NCBI GenBank assembly: GCA_947503625.1 | Contig: CANNEK010000002.1 | Coordinates: 558,001-622,000 of the forward strand | DNA from: an uncultured Kordiimonas sp. | Lineage (GTDB): Bacteria > Pseudomonadota > Alphaproteobacteria > Sphingomonadales > Kordiimonadaceae | DNA: 64,000 bases | Reading direction: 5' to 3' | Part shown: piece by piece, positions 53,383 to 62,235 of the stretch | Layout of the letters: the number at the start of each line of letters is the position of its first letter | How positions within the stretch are numbered: the first letter of the stretch is position 1 | The notes under the pieces: generated by a model | What the model saw: only the letters and a program-made list of their open reading frames with translations | Told to the model about the DNA's origin: nothing | Databases searched by the model: none | Program-made: the position numbers and the translations under genes

Positions 53383-54120
53383 ATGGAACCGTTAAATCTG
53401 CATTTTTTCGATTATCTTATGCTGTTGGTTGTAAGTGTCCTGTTGCCGGTTCGCGGGTATTTCGAGACAGGAAAATTGAAGGACAGTCTGGTAGCTGGCA
53501 ACAGAACAGCACTTAGTGCCAGCTATAGGGAAACCATTGCCACGCTGTGGATTGTTACCGCCGGTGTTTTTCTGATCTGGTACTGGCAGGGACGCTCACT
53601 CGAAAGCCTCGGCTTGGTGGCAGAGATGACGTTTGAGTTTATCGCTGGGTGCGCAGGTGTCGCCCTTCTCAGTCTCTTGCTGTTTTTTCAGGTTTATCAG
53701 GCAAAAACAAACCCGAAAGCCGCCTGGTCGCTGTTGCAGCAATTGGACAGCGAACCGGCTGTACTCGGCATTATGCCCGCAACCGCTGGCGAGTATTGCC
53801 TGTACAAGATTGTTTCGGTTACAGCCGGGATAACAGAAGAGATCATCTATCGTGGCTATTTTATCTGGCTGTTTGGTCTATGGTTTTCGCCGTGGCTGGC
53901 CGCTGGTCTGTCGCTGCTGGTTTTTGTCGCGGGGCACCTCTATCAGCGCTCCATCAGATCGTTGCTCCGTGTGGCGGGCGTGGGTGCGGTTTTAACGCTG
54001 GCTTATGTGTTATCCGGCTCGCTTTTGCCGGCGATTGTCCTTCACATTGCTGTAGACATTACCAGTGGTGCAACGATCTGGCATGCGCGGCGGGCGACGG
54101 GCCTGGCTCAAAACTCTTGA
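53383..54120 (+). CDS. CPBP-family intramembrane metalloprotease (Abi/Rce1-like)
   Basis: A 245-aa membrane protein with about 6-7 helices and the CPBP motifs: EEIIYRGYF (motif 1, EExxxR), FVAGHLYQRS (motif 2, FxxxH) and HIAVDITSG (motif 3). Family members are intramembrane proteases, sometimes giving self-immunity to bacteriocins or helping maturation. AAGGA lies 7 bases before ATG 53383. It is controlled by or divergent from a TetR regulator. The substrate is unknown. Confidence 0.85.
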   Translation: MEPLNLHFFDYLMLLVVSVLLPVRGYFETGKLKDSLVAGNRTALSASYRETIATLWIVTAGVFLIWYWQGRSLESLGLVAEMTFEFIAGCAGVALLSLLLFFQVYQAKTNPKAAWSLLQQLDSEPAVLGIMPATAGEYCLYKIVSVTAGITEEIIYRGYFIWLFGLWFSPWLAAGLSLLVFVAGHLYQRSIRSLLRVAGVGAVLTLAYVLSGSLLPAIVLHIAVDITSGATIWHARRATGLAQNS

Positions 54121-54139
54121 AGCACATGCCCCGACAAAA

Positions 54140-54166
54140 AAACCCGGCCTTTTAGGGGCCGGGTTT
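54140..54166. terminator. Bidirectional intrinsic terminator
   Basis: AAACCCGGCC pairs with GGCCGGGTTT across a 7-base loop, with A-rich sequence upstream and T-rich downstream. It ends the CPBP gene on the plus strand and may also serve secB on the minus strand. Confidence 0.85.
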
Positions 54167-54218
54167 AAACTTTTACCAGCATGGCTGGAAACGTCTCGAA
54201 AAATATATTGGTGGCGTT

Positions 54219-54779
54219 TTAGTTCAGGTTAATCGGTGCCGGCTCGTCACCGTTTCCGCCTGCAGGTGCTGCGCCGGCTGCTTCCTGAGCCTGCTGTTGC
54301 TGGAACAGCGCATCAAAATTGATTGGCTCCAGCAGCAGAGGCGGAAAACCGCCATCCCTTGTTGCGTCAGCAATAATGCGACGGGCAAACGGGAACATCA
54401 TTGTTGGAGCCTGAACAAGCAAGAACGGCTTCATGGTCTCTTCCTGAACATTGCGAATGCCAAAAAGCGTGCCATAGGAAAGCTCGGCAACAAATGCGAC
54501 CTGACGCTCGCCATTTTCCCCGACATTTTCCGCCTTTGCAGAAATCTTCAGGTCAACTTCATACATTTCCTCGTTCATCTTGCGAACACCAACGTTGACG
54601 TTGACATCAATAGCCGGTTTAGCGTTTGCAGAATTCTGCATGCTTGCAGGAGCGTTCGGGTTTTCGAACGAGAGATCCTTAACATATTGCGCCAGAACGC
54701 CGGCTTGCGGTGCATTGCCGTCGCCAGTTGTTGGCCCACCTACAGGCGTTTGCGCGTTATCAAATTCGTTATCAGCCAT
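54219..54779 (-). CDS. secB: Protein-export chaperone SecB
   Basis: Tetrameric chaperone that keeps preproteins unfolded and passes them to SecA. The 186-aa protein has VLAQYVKDLSFENPNAP, the NEEMYEVDLKISA strand and the APTMMFPFARRIIADATRDGG signature. The C-terminal tail is extended with Gln and Ala runs (QQQQAQEAAG), longer than in E. coli. ATG 54779 is preferred over GTG 54785. fxsA lies upstream on the same strand, though 157 bases away. Confidence 0.95.
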   Translation of the reverse strand: MADNEFDNAQTPVGGPTTGDGNAPQAGVLAQYVKDLSFENPNAPASMQNSANAKPAIDVNVNVGVRKMNEEMYEVDLKISAKAENVGENGERQVAFVAELSYGTLFGIRNVQEETMKPFLLVQAPTMMFPFARRIIADATRDGGFPPLLLEPINFDALFQQQQAQEAAGAAPAGGNGDEPAPINLN

Positions 54780-54936
54780 TTTCACACTCTCAAATAGATC
54801 AACTGGTAATATGTGCCTTCGAAGCCGTTACCTGAATTCGGAAACTGTCGTCCGGCAAATTTGGAGCGAGGGCTAGCATGCTTTCGGTCTCGGAACAACC
54901 GTCAAATAGGCAGACAGGCGGGTATTGGGGCGTGTG

Positions 54937-55494
54937 TCAGCCTTTTTCAGGGTCCTTTGGTTCTGTTTCGTTTTTTTCGTCAACCTCGCTGACTTCGATC
55001 GCGTCTGCGACACTCTTTATATCAGTATCCATGCTGGTTGTTGGCTCATCATCATTCATTTCAGCGAAGTCACCATCAATAATAATGCTGGCCTTACCGC
55101 TTTCACTGTAGCGGCTGTATCTGAAATTGCGTGTGCTTTTTGCTGCTGCACCTGCAATACCGGCTCGCCCCAGAGCCAGACGGATTGGTGGCACCAGCAG
55201 CAGGGCGCCGATAAAGTCGGTCAGAAAGCCTGGAAAAAACAGGCATATCCCGGCGACGAGCAAAAAGAAGCCGTGAACAATAGGTTCAACTATGGTTTCT
55301 CCTTTCGCAGCGGCTGTTTGCAGGTCAGCCACGACTTTCAGGCCTTGCATTCGTATGAGCGACAGGCCCACACCCGCGGTGAGCAGGCAAAGCGCAATGG
55401 TGGCAAGTGCACCAATATCACTGCCAATTTCAATGAGGACACTGAGTTCCAGAAGAGGAACGCCAACAAAAATTATCAAGAAAAGCCAACCCAT
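54937..55494 (-). CDS. fxsA: FxsA family membrane protein
   Basis: A 185-aa membrane protein with about four helices in the first 125 residues: LFLIIFVGVPLLELSVLIEIG, IALCLLTAGVGLSLI and the G-F-L-T-D motif LFFPGFLTDFIGALLLVPP. The acidic tail (about 135-185) is cytosolic. E. coli FxsA affects exclusion of phage T7 by F plasmid; the general role is unknown. Its place next to secB and divergent from tim44 matches many alphaproteobacteria. Confidence 0.9.
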   Translation of the reverse strand: MGWLFLIIFVGVPLLELSVLIEIGSDIGALATIALCLLTAGVGLSLIRMQGLKVVADLQTAAAKGETIVEPIVHGFFLLVAGICLFFPGFLTDFIGALLLVPPIRLALGRAGIAGAAAKSTRNFRYSRYSESGKASIIIDGDFAEMNDDEPTTSMDTDIKSVADAIEVSEVDEKNETEPKDPEKG

Positions 55495-55797
55495 ACTTAA
55501 CGTGCCTCGTCAAAAAGAGCGCTGTCTATGGCTGTGTTTGCCAGGCAACCAGCTTGAAACAGTGCATAAATCTAGTCCACTACAAACCTTGTTCTTTGTG
55601 TGGAAACCTCTTATCTATAAGGGAAGGAAAGCGCACGAATTCAAGGTTGAATGCTTGAGGTCAATAAACTGAACTTCAGGTAAATGGTGGTCGTCTTGGG
55701 GCAAATCCAGATAATCTTCAGATTGGATCGCGCTGTACAGGATTGAATTTGGGGCAAACCCCATAAAACGACAGCGTTGTTAACGAGCGAAAAAGTA
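55495..55797. other. Divergent control region fxsA / tim44
   Basis: This gap of 303 bases has no credible gene or RNA that I can see. It should contain promoters in both directions. No clear -35/-10 pair, operator or terminator was recognised. Confidence 0.4.
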
Positions 55798-56451
55798 ATG
55801 TTAGATATTTTTTTACTGGCCATGGTTGCCGCATTTATTGCCCTCAGACTCAGGTCCGAATTGGGCAAGAAAACAGGCAATGAACCGCCACCACCAGCGG
55901 CGGGCCGCACACCCTATGCTGACGATAGTGCACAAACAATCGACGCGGACGCCGTCGAAATTCAGCAAACTGCCGAGGTTATTGATCTGGTGCAGGACCC
56001 CGAAGTTCGTGCGGGGTTGAACGAAATCCGCCGCGCGGACAGTTATTTCGATGCCAGCCAGTTCCTTGAAGGTGCCGGAAGCGCGTATCAGATGGTGCTG
56101 GAGGCTTTCTGGGCTGGTGACAAGGACGCGTTGAAGAATTTTCTCGATGAAACGGTACTCAGTCAGTTTAGCGCGGCAATCGATCAGCGCCTGGAAGATG
56201 GGCTGACCCTGGAAAACCGAATTCTTGACGTCACAAATGCAGAAATTATCGGCGCAGACCTGGTCAGGAAGCAGGCAGAAATCACGGTTTCTTTCACCGC
56301 AGAAATTATTGCTGTAACGCGTGATGCGGACGGTGTTGTTGTGGACGGTGATGTTTCAGATGCGGTTGAGCTGGAAGACAAATGGACATTTGCTCGCGAT
56401 ACCAAATCGCGTGATCCAAGCTGGACCCTGATCGCGACACGCGCGGGCTAG
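55798..56451 (+). CDS. Tim44-like domain protein (TimA)
   Basis: A 217-aa inner-membrane-anchored protein: one N-terminal membrane helix (LDIFLLAMVAAFIALRL), a Pro-rich linker, and a Tim44/MRP-L45-like domain (about 85-217) with FLEGAGSAYQMVLEAFWAGDKDALKNFL (in part) and KWTFARDTKSRDPSW. Mitochondrial Tim44 anchors Hsp70 at the import channel. In alphaproteobacteria, TimA is thought to interact with the membrane. ATG 55798 is used rather than a longer frame from 55777. It starts a plus-strand run with mltA, smr and XRE. Confidence 0.9.
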   Translation: MLDIFLLAMVAAFIALRLRSELGKKTGNEPPPPAAGRTPYADDSAQTIDADAVEIQQTAEVIDLVQDPEVRAGLNEIRRADSYFDASQFLEGAGSAYQMVLEAFWAGDKDALKNFLDETVLSQFSAAIDQRLEDGLTLENRILDVTNAEIIGADLVRKQAEITVSFTAEIIAVTRDADGVVVDGDVSDAVELEDKWTFARDTKSRDPSWTLIATRAG

Positions 56452-56458
56452 AGTTTTC

Positions 56459-57667
56459 ATGCAGGTCAAGACCATCATAGGGTTGGCGCTGCTACTACTC
56501 GTGTTGCCCGCCTTGCTGATTGCGTTTGTTTTTGTAAAGCCACCAAGAATTGGTCTGGACTTTGAGAGTGTGGCATTTTCAGATTTGCCAGGGTGGCAAT
56601 CTGCCGACGTTTGGAACGCGCGCCCTGCTCTTCTCAAATCTTGTGAAAAACTTGTCACACTGCCGAACAACCGACGCCTTCCGGGTGCCGAGATCGGCGG
56701 CGTTGTGGCGGACTGGCGTGAGGGGTGCTCGGCAATTCAGGATGCGCAAACAGCTGACAGTTTGCGAGAGGCGCTTACTCTTTTTTTTCAGCCTCTTGAA
56801 GTTTCCATAGAGGGCGAAACCGAAGGATTGTTCACGGGCTATTATGAAGCTCTGTTGCGCGGTAGCCTGACAAGGTCAGAGCGCTTCAACACTCCTTTGT
56901 ATGCGCGACCACCGGAGCTTGTGATGGTGGATCTGGGTCAGTTCCGGGATGACCTGAAAGGCCGCCGTGTTGCTGGTGTTGTCGACAATGGGCGTTTGTT
57001 GCCTTATCCAAACCGGGCTGCCATCGAAAACGGGGTGCTGAAAGGCCGGTCGCTTGAGGTTTTGTGGGTCGATAGTCCGGTGGATGCTTATTTTCTGCAT
57101 GTCCAGGGGTCCGGTCGGGCTCAGATGCCTGATGGCAGCTTTCTTGGTATCGGATATGCGGCTCAAAACGGCCATGCCAATCAATTGATCGGTCGTTATC
57201 TGATAGAAACAGGCGAGATACCGCGGGAAAAAATGTCGGGCCAGGCCATTCGGAAATGGCTCGCGGCAAACCCCGACAAGGTTCAGGATGTTTTGAACAC
57301 TGACCCATCCTTTGTATTTTTCCGCGAGCTGCAAAATGGTGATGGGCCGTATGGTTCGGCGAATGTGTCATTAACGCCCGGTCACTCGCTTGCAGTGGAT
57401 CGTTCTCATTTACCGTTGCACGCACCGGTCTGGCTTAGTGCAAGCCACCCTGATCCCGCTGCTTCGGACGCTGCAGACCTTCCGTTCAATCGGTTAATGG
57501 TCGCACAGGACACGGGGGGCGCGATCTCCGGTGAAATTCGAGGTGATGTCTTCTGGGGCTTTGGTAAGGACGCCGAAGAAATTGCAGGGCGCATGGCGAA
57601 CCGGGGCCGGTATTGGCTGATCTTACCGAAGGCGCTGGCGGCCCGTGCTGTCGGAGAGGGGTTGTGA
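56459..57667 (+). CDS. mltA: Membrane-bound lytic murein transglycosylase A
   Basis: Lytic transglycosylase that cleaves peptidoglycan strands with anhydro product. The 402-aa protein has an N-terminal membrane or signal segment (IIGLALLLLVLPALLIAFVFV, in part) without a lipobox cysteine. The MltA domain has GLFTGYYEALLRGS and GIGYAAQNGHAN, and the 3D domain has LMVAQDTGGAISGEIRGDVFWGFG (in part). The stop overlaps the smr start (GTGA). Three genes downstream follow without gaps. Confidence 0.94.
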   Translation: MQVKTIIGLALLLLVLPALLIAFVFVKPPRIGLDFESVAFSDLPGWQSADVWNARPALLKSCEKLVTLPNNRRLPGAEIGGVVADWREGCSAIQDAQTADSLREALTLFFQPLEVSIEGETEGLFTGYYEALLRGSLTRSERFNTPLYARPPELVMVDLGQFRDDLKGRRVAGVVDNGRLLPYPNRAAIENGVLKGRSLEVLWVDSPVDAYFLHVQGSGRAQMPDGSFLGIGYAAQNGHANQLIGRYLIETGEIPREKMSGQAIRKWLAANPDKVQDVLNTDPSFVFFRELQNGDGPYGSANVSLTPGHSLAVDRSHLPLHAPVWLSASHPDPAASDAADLPFNRLMVAQDTGGAISGEIRGDVFWGFGKDAEEIAGRMANRGRYWLILPKALAARAVGEGL

Positions 57668-58281
57668 GCAGGAAGCGTCCCTCTTTAAAACAGACCGCTT
57701 CAACCCCTTCCCTTAACGCCCGTGATCGTGCTGTTTGGGACGCTGTGACAAAAAGCGTTACCCCCCTGGGAGAGCGGCCGGAAGTACCGCCCCCGCCCAA
57801 GGCGCCTCGGGCACGCATAATCAGGGATGACGGACTTCCAAGCGACTGGTACGCCGGTTCATCACCCGCGCCGACCACACGTGTCGACCGCAAAACCCGC
57901 AGAAACCTTGCTAAAGGCCGACAGGAGTTTGATCGCTCAATCGATCTGCACGGCATGACGCAGGACCATGCTTTCAATGCTCTTAAAAGCGTCATTGAAG
58001 GATGTGTCCGTCGCGGCGACAAGGCACTCCTGGTCGTCACGGGAAAAGGAGGCGCCCGTTTCTCACAACTGACGGCACCGCCGGTTGCTTATCGCACCCG
58101 GGATGCTTTTGACCAGCATGGCGGGGTGTTAAAGCGCATGGTGCCTCTGTGGCTTTCAGGTCCTGATTTAAAATCGTTTGTTCATTCATATGGTCCGGCC
58201 GCGCAGGAGCATGGCGGTGAAGGTGCCTTGTATGTGATTTTGCGACGAAGGCCCTCGGGCAGTAAAGGGTCTCGAAAATGA
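57664..58281 (+). CDS. Smr domain protein
   Basis: A 205-aa protein with an unstructured, basic Pro-rich N terminus and a C-terminal Smr (small MutS-related) domain. The domain has the signature SIDLHGMTQDHAFNAL and LLVVTGKGG, and it ends with the YVILRRR strand. Smr domains are endonucleases or RNA-binding modules linked with MutS2 or ribosome rescue. The start is GTG, with GGAG 6 bases upstream, overlapping mltA. The stop overlaps the XRE gene as ATGA. Confidence 0.9.
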   Translation: MSRKRPSLKQTASTPSLNARDRAVWDAVTKSVTPLGERPEVPPPPKAPRARIIRDDGLPSDWYAGSSPAPTTRVDRKTRRNLAKGRQEFDRSIDLHGMTQDHAFNALKSVIEGCVRRGDKALLVVTGKGGARFSQLTAPPVAYRTRDAFDQHGGVLKRMVPLWLSGPDLKSFVHSYGPAAQEHGGEGALYVILRRRPSGSKGSRK

Positions 58282-58646
58282 TGACCTTTGGCGAAAAAGT
58301 AAGACGTCTGCGGGCAAAAAAAGGAGTTAATCAGGCGCAAATGGCGGCTGAACTTGGTGTTTCTGCAGCGTATCTGTCCGCTCTCGAGCATGGGAAAAAG
58401 GGTGCGCCGTCGTGGGCCATGGCTCAAAAAATCGTCCAGTACTTTGGTTTGATATGGGATGAAGCTGAGGACCTGCTTTTACTGGCGCATCTTTCGCGGC
58501 GACGTGTAACACTTGACACGCAGGGCCTCAAACCAAAAGCAATAAGAACAGCGAACCTTCTCGCTCGGCGGATAGGTCATTTGTCCGAGGAAGAACTGGA
58601 TGGTTTACTCGCCGTTCTTGATATAGACGCTGCGAAAGATACCTGA
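58278..58646 (+). CDS. XRE-family helix-turn-helix protein
   Basis: A 122-aa protein with an N-terminal Cro/CI-type helix-turn-helix (FGEKVRRLRAKKGVNQAQMA, ELGVSAAYLSALEHGKK). The C-terminal helical tail is FGLIWDEAEDLLLLAHLSRR and beyond. It is coupled to smr (ATGA). A similar small XRE gene after smr is known in other alphaproteobacteria. The regulated genes are not known, and autoregulation of the mltA-smr-XRE run is possible. Confidence 0.88.
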   Translation: MMTFGEKVRRLRAKKGVNQAQMAAELGVSAAYLSALEHGKKGAPSWAMAQKIVQYFGLIWDEAEDLLLLAHLSRRRVTLDTQGLKPKAIRTANLLARRIGHLSEEELDGLLAVLDIDAAKDT

Positions 58647-58653
58647 GCATTGA

Positions 58654-59658
58654 TCAGCCCAGAACTTTCTTTCTCAGCGCCTCACCGGACCAGGCTTTGG
58701 CCCCGCCGGCCTCAGCCTGTTTCACCAGCTCCACAATGGCCTTGTTGATTGGCGCGGCTTTACCGTTTGCTTCAGCAAGACGAACAACCTCACCATTCAG
58801 ATAGTCAATTTCGGTTGGTCTTCCAGCGGAAAAATCGTCCGCCATCGAAGAGCGTGCGTGCTTGTCTACCTTCTGTAGCCGGAGACCGATGGTGTTGAAA
58901 ATAAAGTTGGGCGCACCAACAAATGTTGGTAACCACTTTGGCGGAAAAGCAGAAACCTTTGCAGGTTTGATACCGGTTGTTTCAAGAGTGATCAGTGCTT
59001 CTTTGATGCAGGCTGAAAGTACGCGCCGGAAGTTTCTATCAGACAATTCTTCATAAAGTGTGATCCCTGAGAGTGCGTTCAGCGCATTATTGAGGTTCAG
59101 CAGCAACTTCCCCCAGGCAACGGCCACCATATCGTCCATCAGCATCAGATCGGCGGGGCTGTCTTTTGTCGCCGAGACAATAGCCTGAAGCGCCGGATGG
59201 TTTTCTGCCATCAATACGCCGAGTGTTCCTTTGTGCCAGCGCGCTGCATCCATCGCGACCACATTGAAGGGTACCATTCCGGCCAAAACTGCCTGGTCCG
59301 GTAACAAGGTGCGCAAGGTCTCAACATTGCTGATGCCGTTTTGCAGGCTTAGTACAATGGTTCCCTTTTTCGCATGGTCTCTTATTTCGGTGGCGGCGCG
59401 TTCGGTTCCGGTACTTTTGACCGTCAGCGCGATGATATCAGCGTCCGCCAAAGCAGCAGGGCTGCTTGCAAAAGCAACACCACCGGGTTCGATGATTTCC
59501 GAGAACCCCTCATAGTCGGTGACCTTCAAACCATGGGTATTGATCCTGTCACCAATATAGTCCCGACCAACAAGCGTGACATCCAGTCCTCGGGAAGCCC
59601 ACACACCGCCAACAAAACAGCCAATAGACCCGGCGCCGTGAATTGCAATTTTTGTCAT
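58654..59658 (-). CDS. 2-Dehydropantoate 2-reductase (PanE/ApbA family)
   Basis: A 334-aa NADPH-dependent reductase of the ketopantoate reductase family. It has the N-terminal Rossmann motif IAIHGAGSIGCFVGGVWAS, ALTVKSTGT, SLQNGISNVETL, and the catalytic lysine region AVAWGKLLLNLNNALNAL. A later conserved segment is EIDYLNGEVVRLAEANGKAAPIN (in part). It may be true PanE of pantothenate synthesis or a related reductase; no other pan genes are nearby. It converges on the XRE gene with a 7-base gap. Confidence 0.88.
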   Translation of the reverse strand: MTKIAIHGAGSIGCFVGGVWASRGLDVTLVGRDYIGDRINTHGLKVTDYEGFSEIIEPGGVAFASSPAALADADIIALTVKSTGTERAATEIRDHAKKGTIVLSLQNGISNVETLRTLLPDQAVLAGMVPFNVVAMDAARWHKGTLGVLMAENHPALQAIVSATKDSPADLMLMDDMVAVAWGKLLLNLNNALNALSGITLYEELSDRNFRRVLSACIKEALITLETTGIKPAKVSAFPPKWLPTFVGAPNFIFNTIGLRLQKVDKHARSSMADDFSAGRPTEIDYLNGEVVRLAEANGKAAPINKAIVELVKQAEAGGAKAWSGEALRKKVLG

Positions 59659-59864
59659 ATCTATTGTTCCCTGACTGCGTGCCTGACGCCCGCTCGGAGC
59701 GTGCGCGGCGCCTGATGATTGTCATTAAACCCAAATATGGCCGACTGCAACGGCGGCAGACTTGCCGACCCCTGTGCCGGTTGACCCTTATTTGCAGTCA
59801 CCGTATCTTTCCATCACTGTTTGAAAACGGATGAACGGGCTCAAAGTCCCACTGAAGAGGTATC

Positions 59865-60470
59865 ATGAAGTACAAGGTAAACGTAGATTTGATTATCGCT
59901 CTTGCCGCAATGTTAACAGCGGTGGTTGCGGTGGTTGTTGCCGTTGTGCAAACAAATATCATGCGAGAAGAAGCCGAAGTTGAACGGCAGCACGTCAGGT
60001 TGTCTGTGATGCCGTCAATCGGGCTTTATTTTAGCAATGGCCAAGGCGACAACGGCAGGCCGTTCATTCAGATCAACATTGTCAACGAAGGCCTGGGGCC
60101 TGCGATTATCGAAGATTTTTCAATCACATATAATGGCGATGCGATGCAGCATCAGCGTCACTGGATCGAGTCGGTCGCTGGCGGAGCCGAACAATTGGGG
60201 CAGTTAACCCCAGCGCCCGAAATCAACAACAGCTATTCTGGCCGGGGCCGCATTGTGCCCGCAGGCGGTACGCTTAACCCGATTTATGTTTCACACGAAA
60301 CTCTGGCCGAATCGATTGGTGAGGCGCTCAGAGACACCAAATTCGAGATCTGTGTTTGCTCTTTCTACGGTGACTGCCAGAGGTTGCTCGATCTTGGTCC
60401 AATGCCCGAGCCGGTTGCAACATGCGAAAATTACCAGACAGCTGACGTTCTTAAAGACAGGTTTGAGTAG
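59865..60470 (+). CDS. Membrane-anchored protein of unknown function
   Basis: A 201-aa protein with one N-terminal membrane helix (about 8-28, LIIALAAMLTAVVAVVVAVVQ in part) and an Ig-like or beta-rich soluble domain. Readable parts are FIQINIVNEGLGPAIIEDFSITYNG, GGTLNPIYVS and a Cys-containing end (EICVCSFYGDCQRLLDLG). I do not recognise the family. The three cysteines within about ten residues are notable. It has its own upstream gap of 206 bases. Confidence 0.7.
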   Translation: MKYKVNVDLIIALAAMLTAVVAVVVAVVQTNIMREEAEVERQHVRLSVMPSIGLYFSNGQGDNGRPFIQINIVNEGLGPAIIEDFSITYNGDAMQHQRHWIESVAGGAEQLGQLTPAPEINNSYSGRGRIVPAGGTLNPIYVSHETLAESIGEALRDTKFEICVCSFYGDCQRLLDLGPMPEPVATCENYQTADVLKDRFE

Positions 60471-60609
60471 CAGGACCAGTTTCAATTTTCCTGTTTGACC
60501 AATTGATACGACTGCGACAGGAAATATGTTCTTGTTTTGTTCGTATCGTGTGATAGAGTCTTCATCACACCAATAAAAAGATTTGTGGCAGGTCGAGGAT
60601 GCTTTTCAC

Positions 60610-62148
60610 ATGGTTGCAACCATCGAGACAGTTGCTTTTGAAGGCATAGAGGCCCGGCGAGTGGAAGTGCAGGTCCTGATCGCAAATGGCCTGCCAAGCT
60701 TCACTATTGTTGGCTTGCCTGACAAGGCTGTTACCGAAGCCCGCGAACGCGTTCGTGCCGCCCTGTCGGCTCTGGGACTGTCCCTTCCCCCGAAACGCAT
60801 TACGGTTAATCTTTCGCCGGCGGACCGCCCCAAGGAAGGCAGCCACTATGATCTGCCGATTGCCGTGGCCATTCTTGTGGCAATGGATGTTATCCCCGCA
60901 GATAGCGTTTCAGACACTGTGATAATGGGTGAATTGGGGCTTGATGGCACGATCCGCGCTGTGTCGGGTGTTTTGCCTGCCGCCATTTATGCCAGCGCCG
61001 CTGAAATGGCTTTTGTATGTCCGGCGGAGACCGGCCCGGAGGCCGCCTGGGCGGGCGGTACAACTGTCATGGCGCCTGCCAGCCTTCTTGCGTTGATGAA
61101 CCATTTGAAGGGAACACAGGTTCTTGGCAACCCGGAGCCTGTTCTGGCACAAGAGCATGTATCCTGCATTGATCTTGCTGATGTTAAAGGCCAGGAAACG
61201 GCGAAACGCGCCCTCGAGATTGCGGCTGCTGGCGGGCACACGCTGATGATGATCGGACCGCCGGGGTCGGGCAAATCCATGCTGGCAGCGCGCATGCCCT
61301 CTATTTTGCCACCACTGTTGCCAGAGGAAGCGCTGGAAGTCAGTATGATCGCATCGGTTGCCGGGCAATTGCCCGGCGGCGCCATTAGCAGGACACGGCC
61401 GATGCGCACACCGCATCATTCTGCCAGCCAGCCAGCACTTATTGGCGGTGGTGCGCGTGCTAACCCGGGTGAAGTGTCGCTTGCGCATAATGGTGTATTG
61501 TTTCTTGACGAATTGCCCGAGTTTTCCCGTGGCTGCCTCGAGGCACTGCGCCAGCCACTTGAAACCGGGGAAGCCGTTATCGCCCGGGCGCAAGTTCATG
61601 TCACTTATCCTGCCGGTTTTCAGCTAGTTGCTGCGATGAACCCATGCCGTTGTGGCTATCTTGCCGACGAAGCCCGGTCCTGCAACCGTGCACCCCTTTG
61701 TGGTGCAGATTATCAGGCAAAGATATCCGGCCCTTTGTATGACCGGATGGATCTTTTTGTCGAAGTGCCAGCACTTTCCGCTCACGACATGACCAAACCG
61801 CCGGCCGCGGAAACTTCTGCAGTCGTTGCCGGGCGTGTTGATCGGGCGCGAGTGCGCCAGAAAAACCGGTTTGATGCGATAGCCGGCGGCGAAACCCTGC
61901 GGGTCAATGCCCAGGCCAATGGTAAGCTGCTGGAGAAAATTGCACCTTTGGACGCAGATGCGCAGGCGTTGCTGACGCGTGCAGCTGATGGATACAGGCT
62001 TTCGGCGCGTGCCTATCACCGCGTGTTGAAAGTTGCCCGTACCATCGCTGACTTGGCGGGTGACGATATAATCGCCGCAGCCCATATTGCCGAAGCTCTG
62101 AGTTACCGGCGCATCGATGTACGCCAAGCGTTGAAAAGAACCGGTTGA
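60610..62148 (+). CDS. YifB / ComM-type Mg-chelatase-like AAA+ ATPase
   Basis: A 512-aa protein with an N-terminal Lon-protease-like (ChlI) domain (VRAALSALGLSLPPKRITVNL, in part) and a Mg-chelatase-type AAA+ module. The P-loop is MIGPPGSGKSMLAARMP and the Walker B region is VLFLDELPEFSRG. The C-terminal region has RAYHRVLKVARTIADL. ComM acts as a helicase promoting branch migration in natural transformation; this role in the present organism is unknown. ATG 60610 is preferred to TTG/ATG upstream at 60583. In many relatives yifB lies near gshB. Confidence 0.93.
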   Translation: MVATIETVAFEGIEARRVEVQVLIANGLPSFTIVGLPDKAVTEARERVRAALSALGLSLPPKRITVNLSPADRPKEGSHYDLPIAVAILVAMDVIPADSVSDTVIMGELGLDGTIRAVSGVLPAAIYASAAEMAFVCPAETGPEAAWAGGTTVMAPASLLALMNHLKGTQVLGNPEPVLAQEHVSCIDLADVKGQETAKRALEIAAAGGHTLMMIGPPGSGKSMLAARMPSILPPLLPEEALEVSMIASVAGQLPGGAISRTRPMRTPHHSASQPALIGGGARANPGEVSLAHNGVLFLDELPEFSRGCLEALRQPLETGEAVIARAQVHVTYPAGFQLVAAMNPCRCGYLADEARSCNRAPLCGADYQAKISGPLYDRMDLFVEVPALSAHDMTKPPAAETSAVVAGRVDRARVRQKNRFDAIAGGETLRVNAQANGKLLEKIAPLDADAQALLTRAADGYRLSARAYHRVLKVARTIADLAGDDIIAAAHIAEALSYRRIDVRQALKRTG

Positions 62149-62235
62149 AGATACGGTTACCGCCCTGAACAGTTTTGTGTTTGCAAGAAATGAGTTATAG
62201 GGTCTGTCCAGCTTCACAACGGCGAAAGGACGGCT

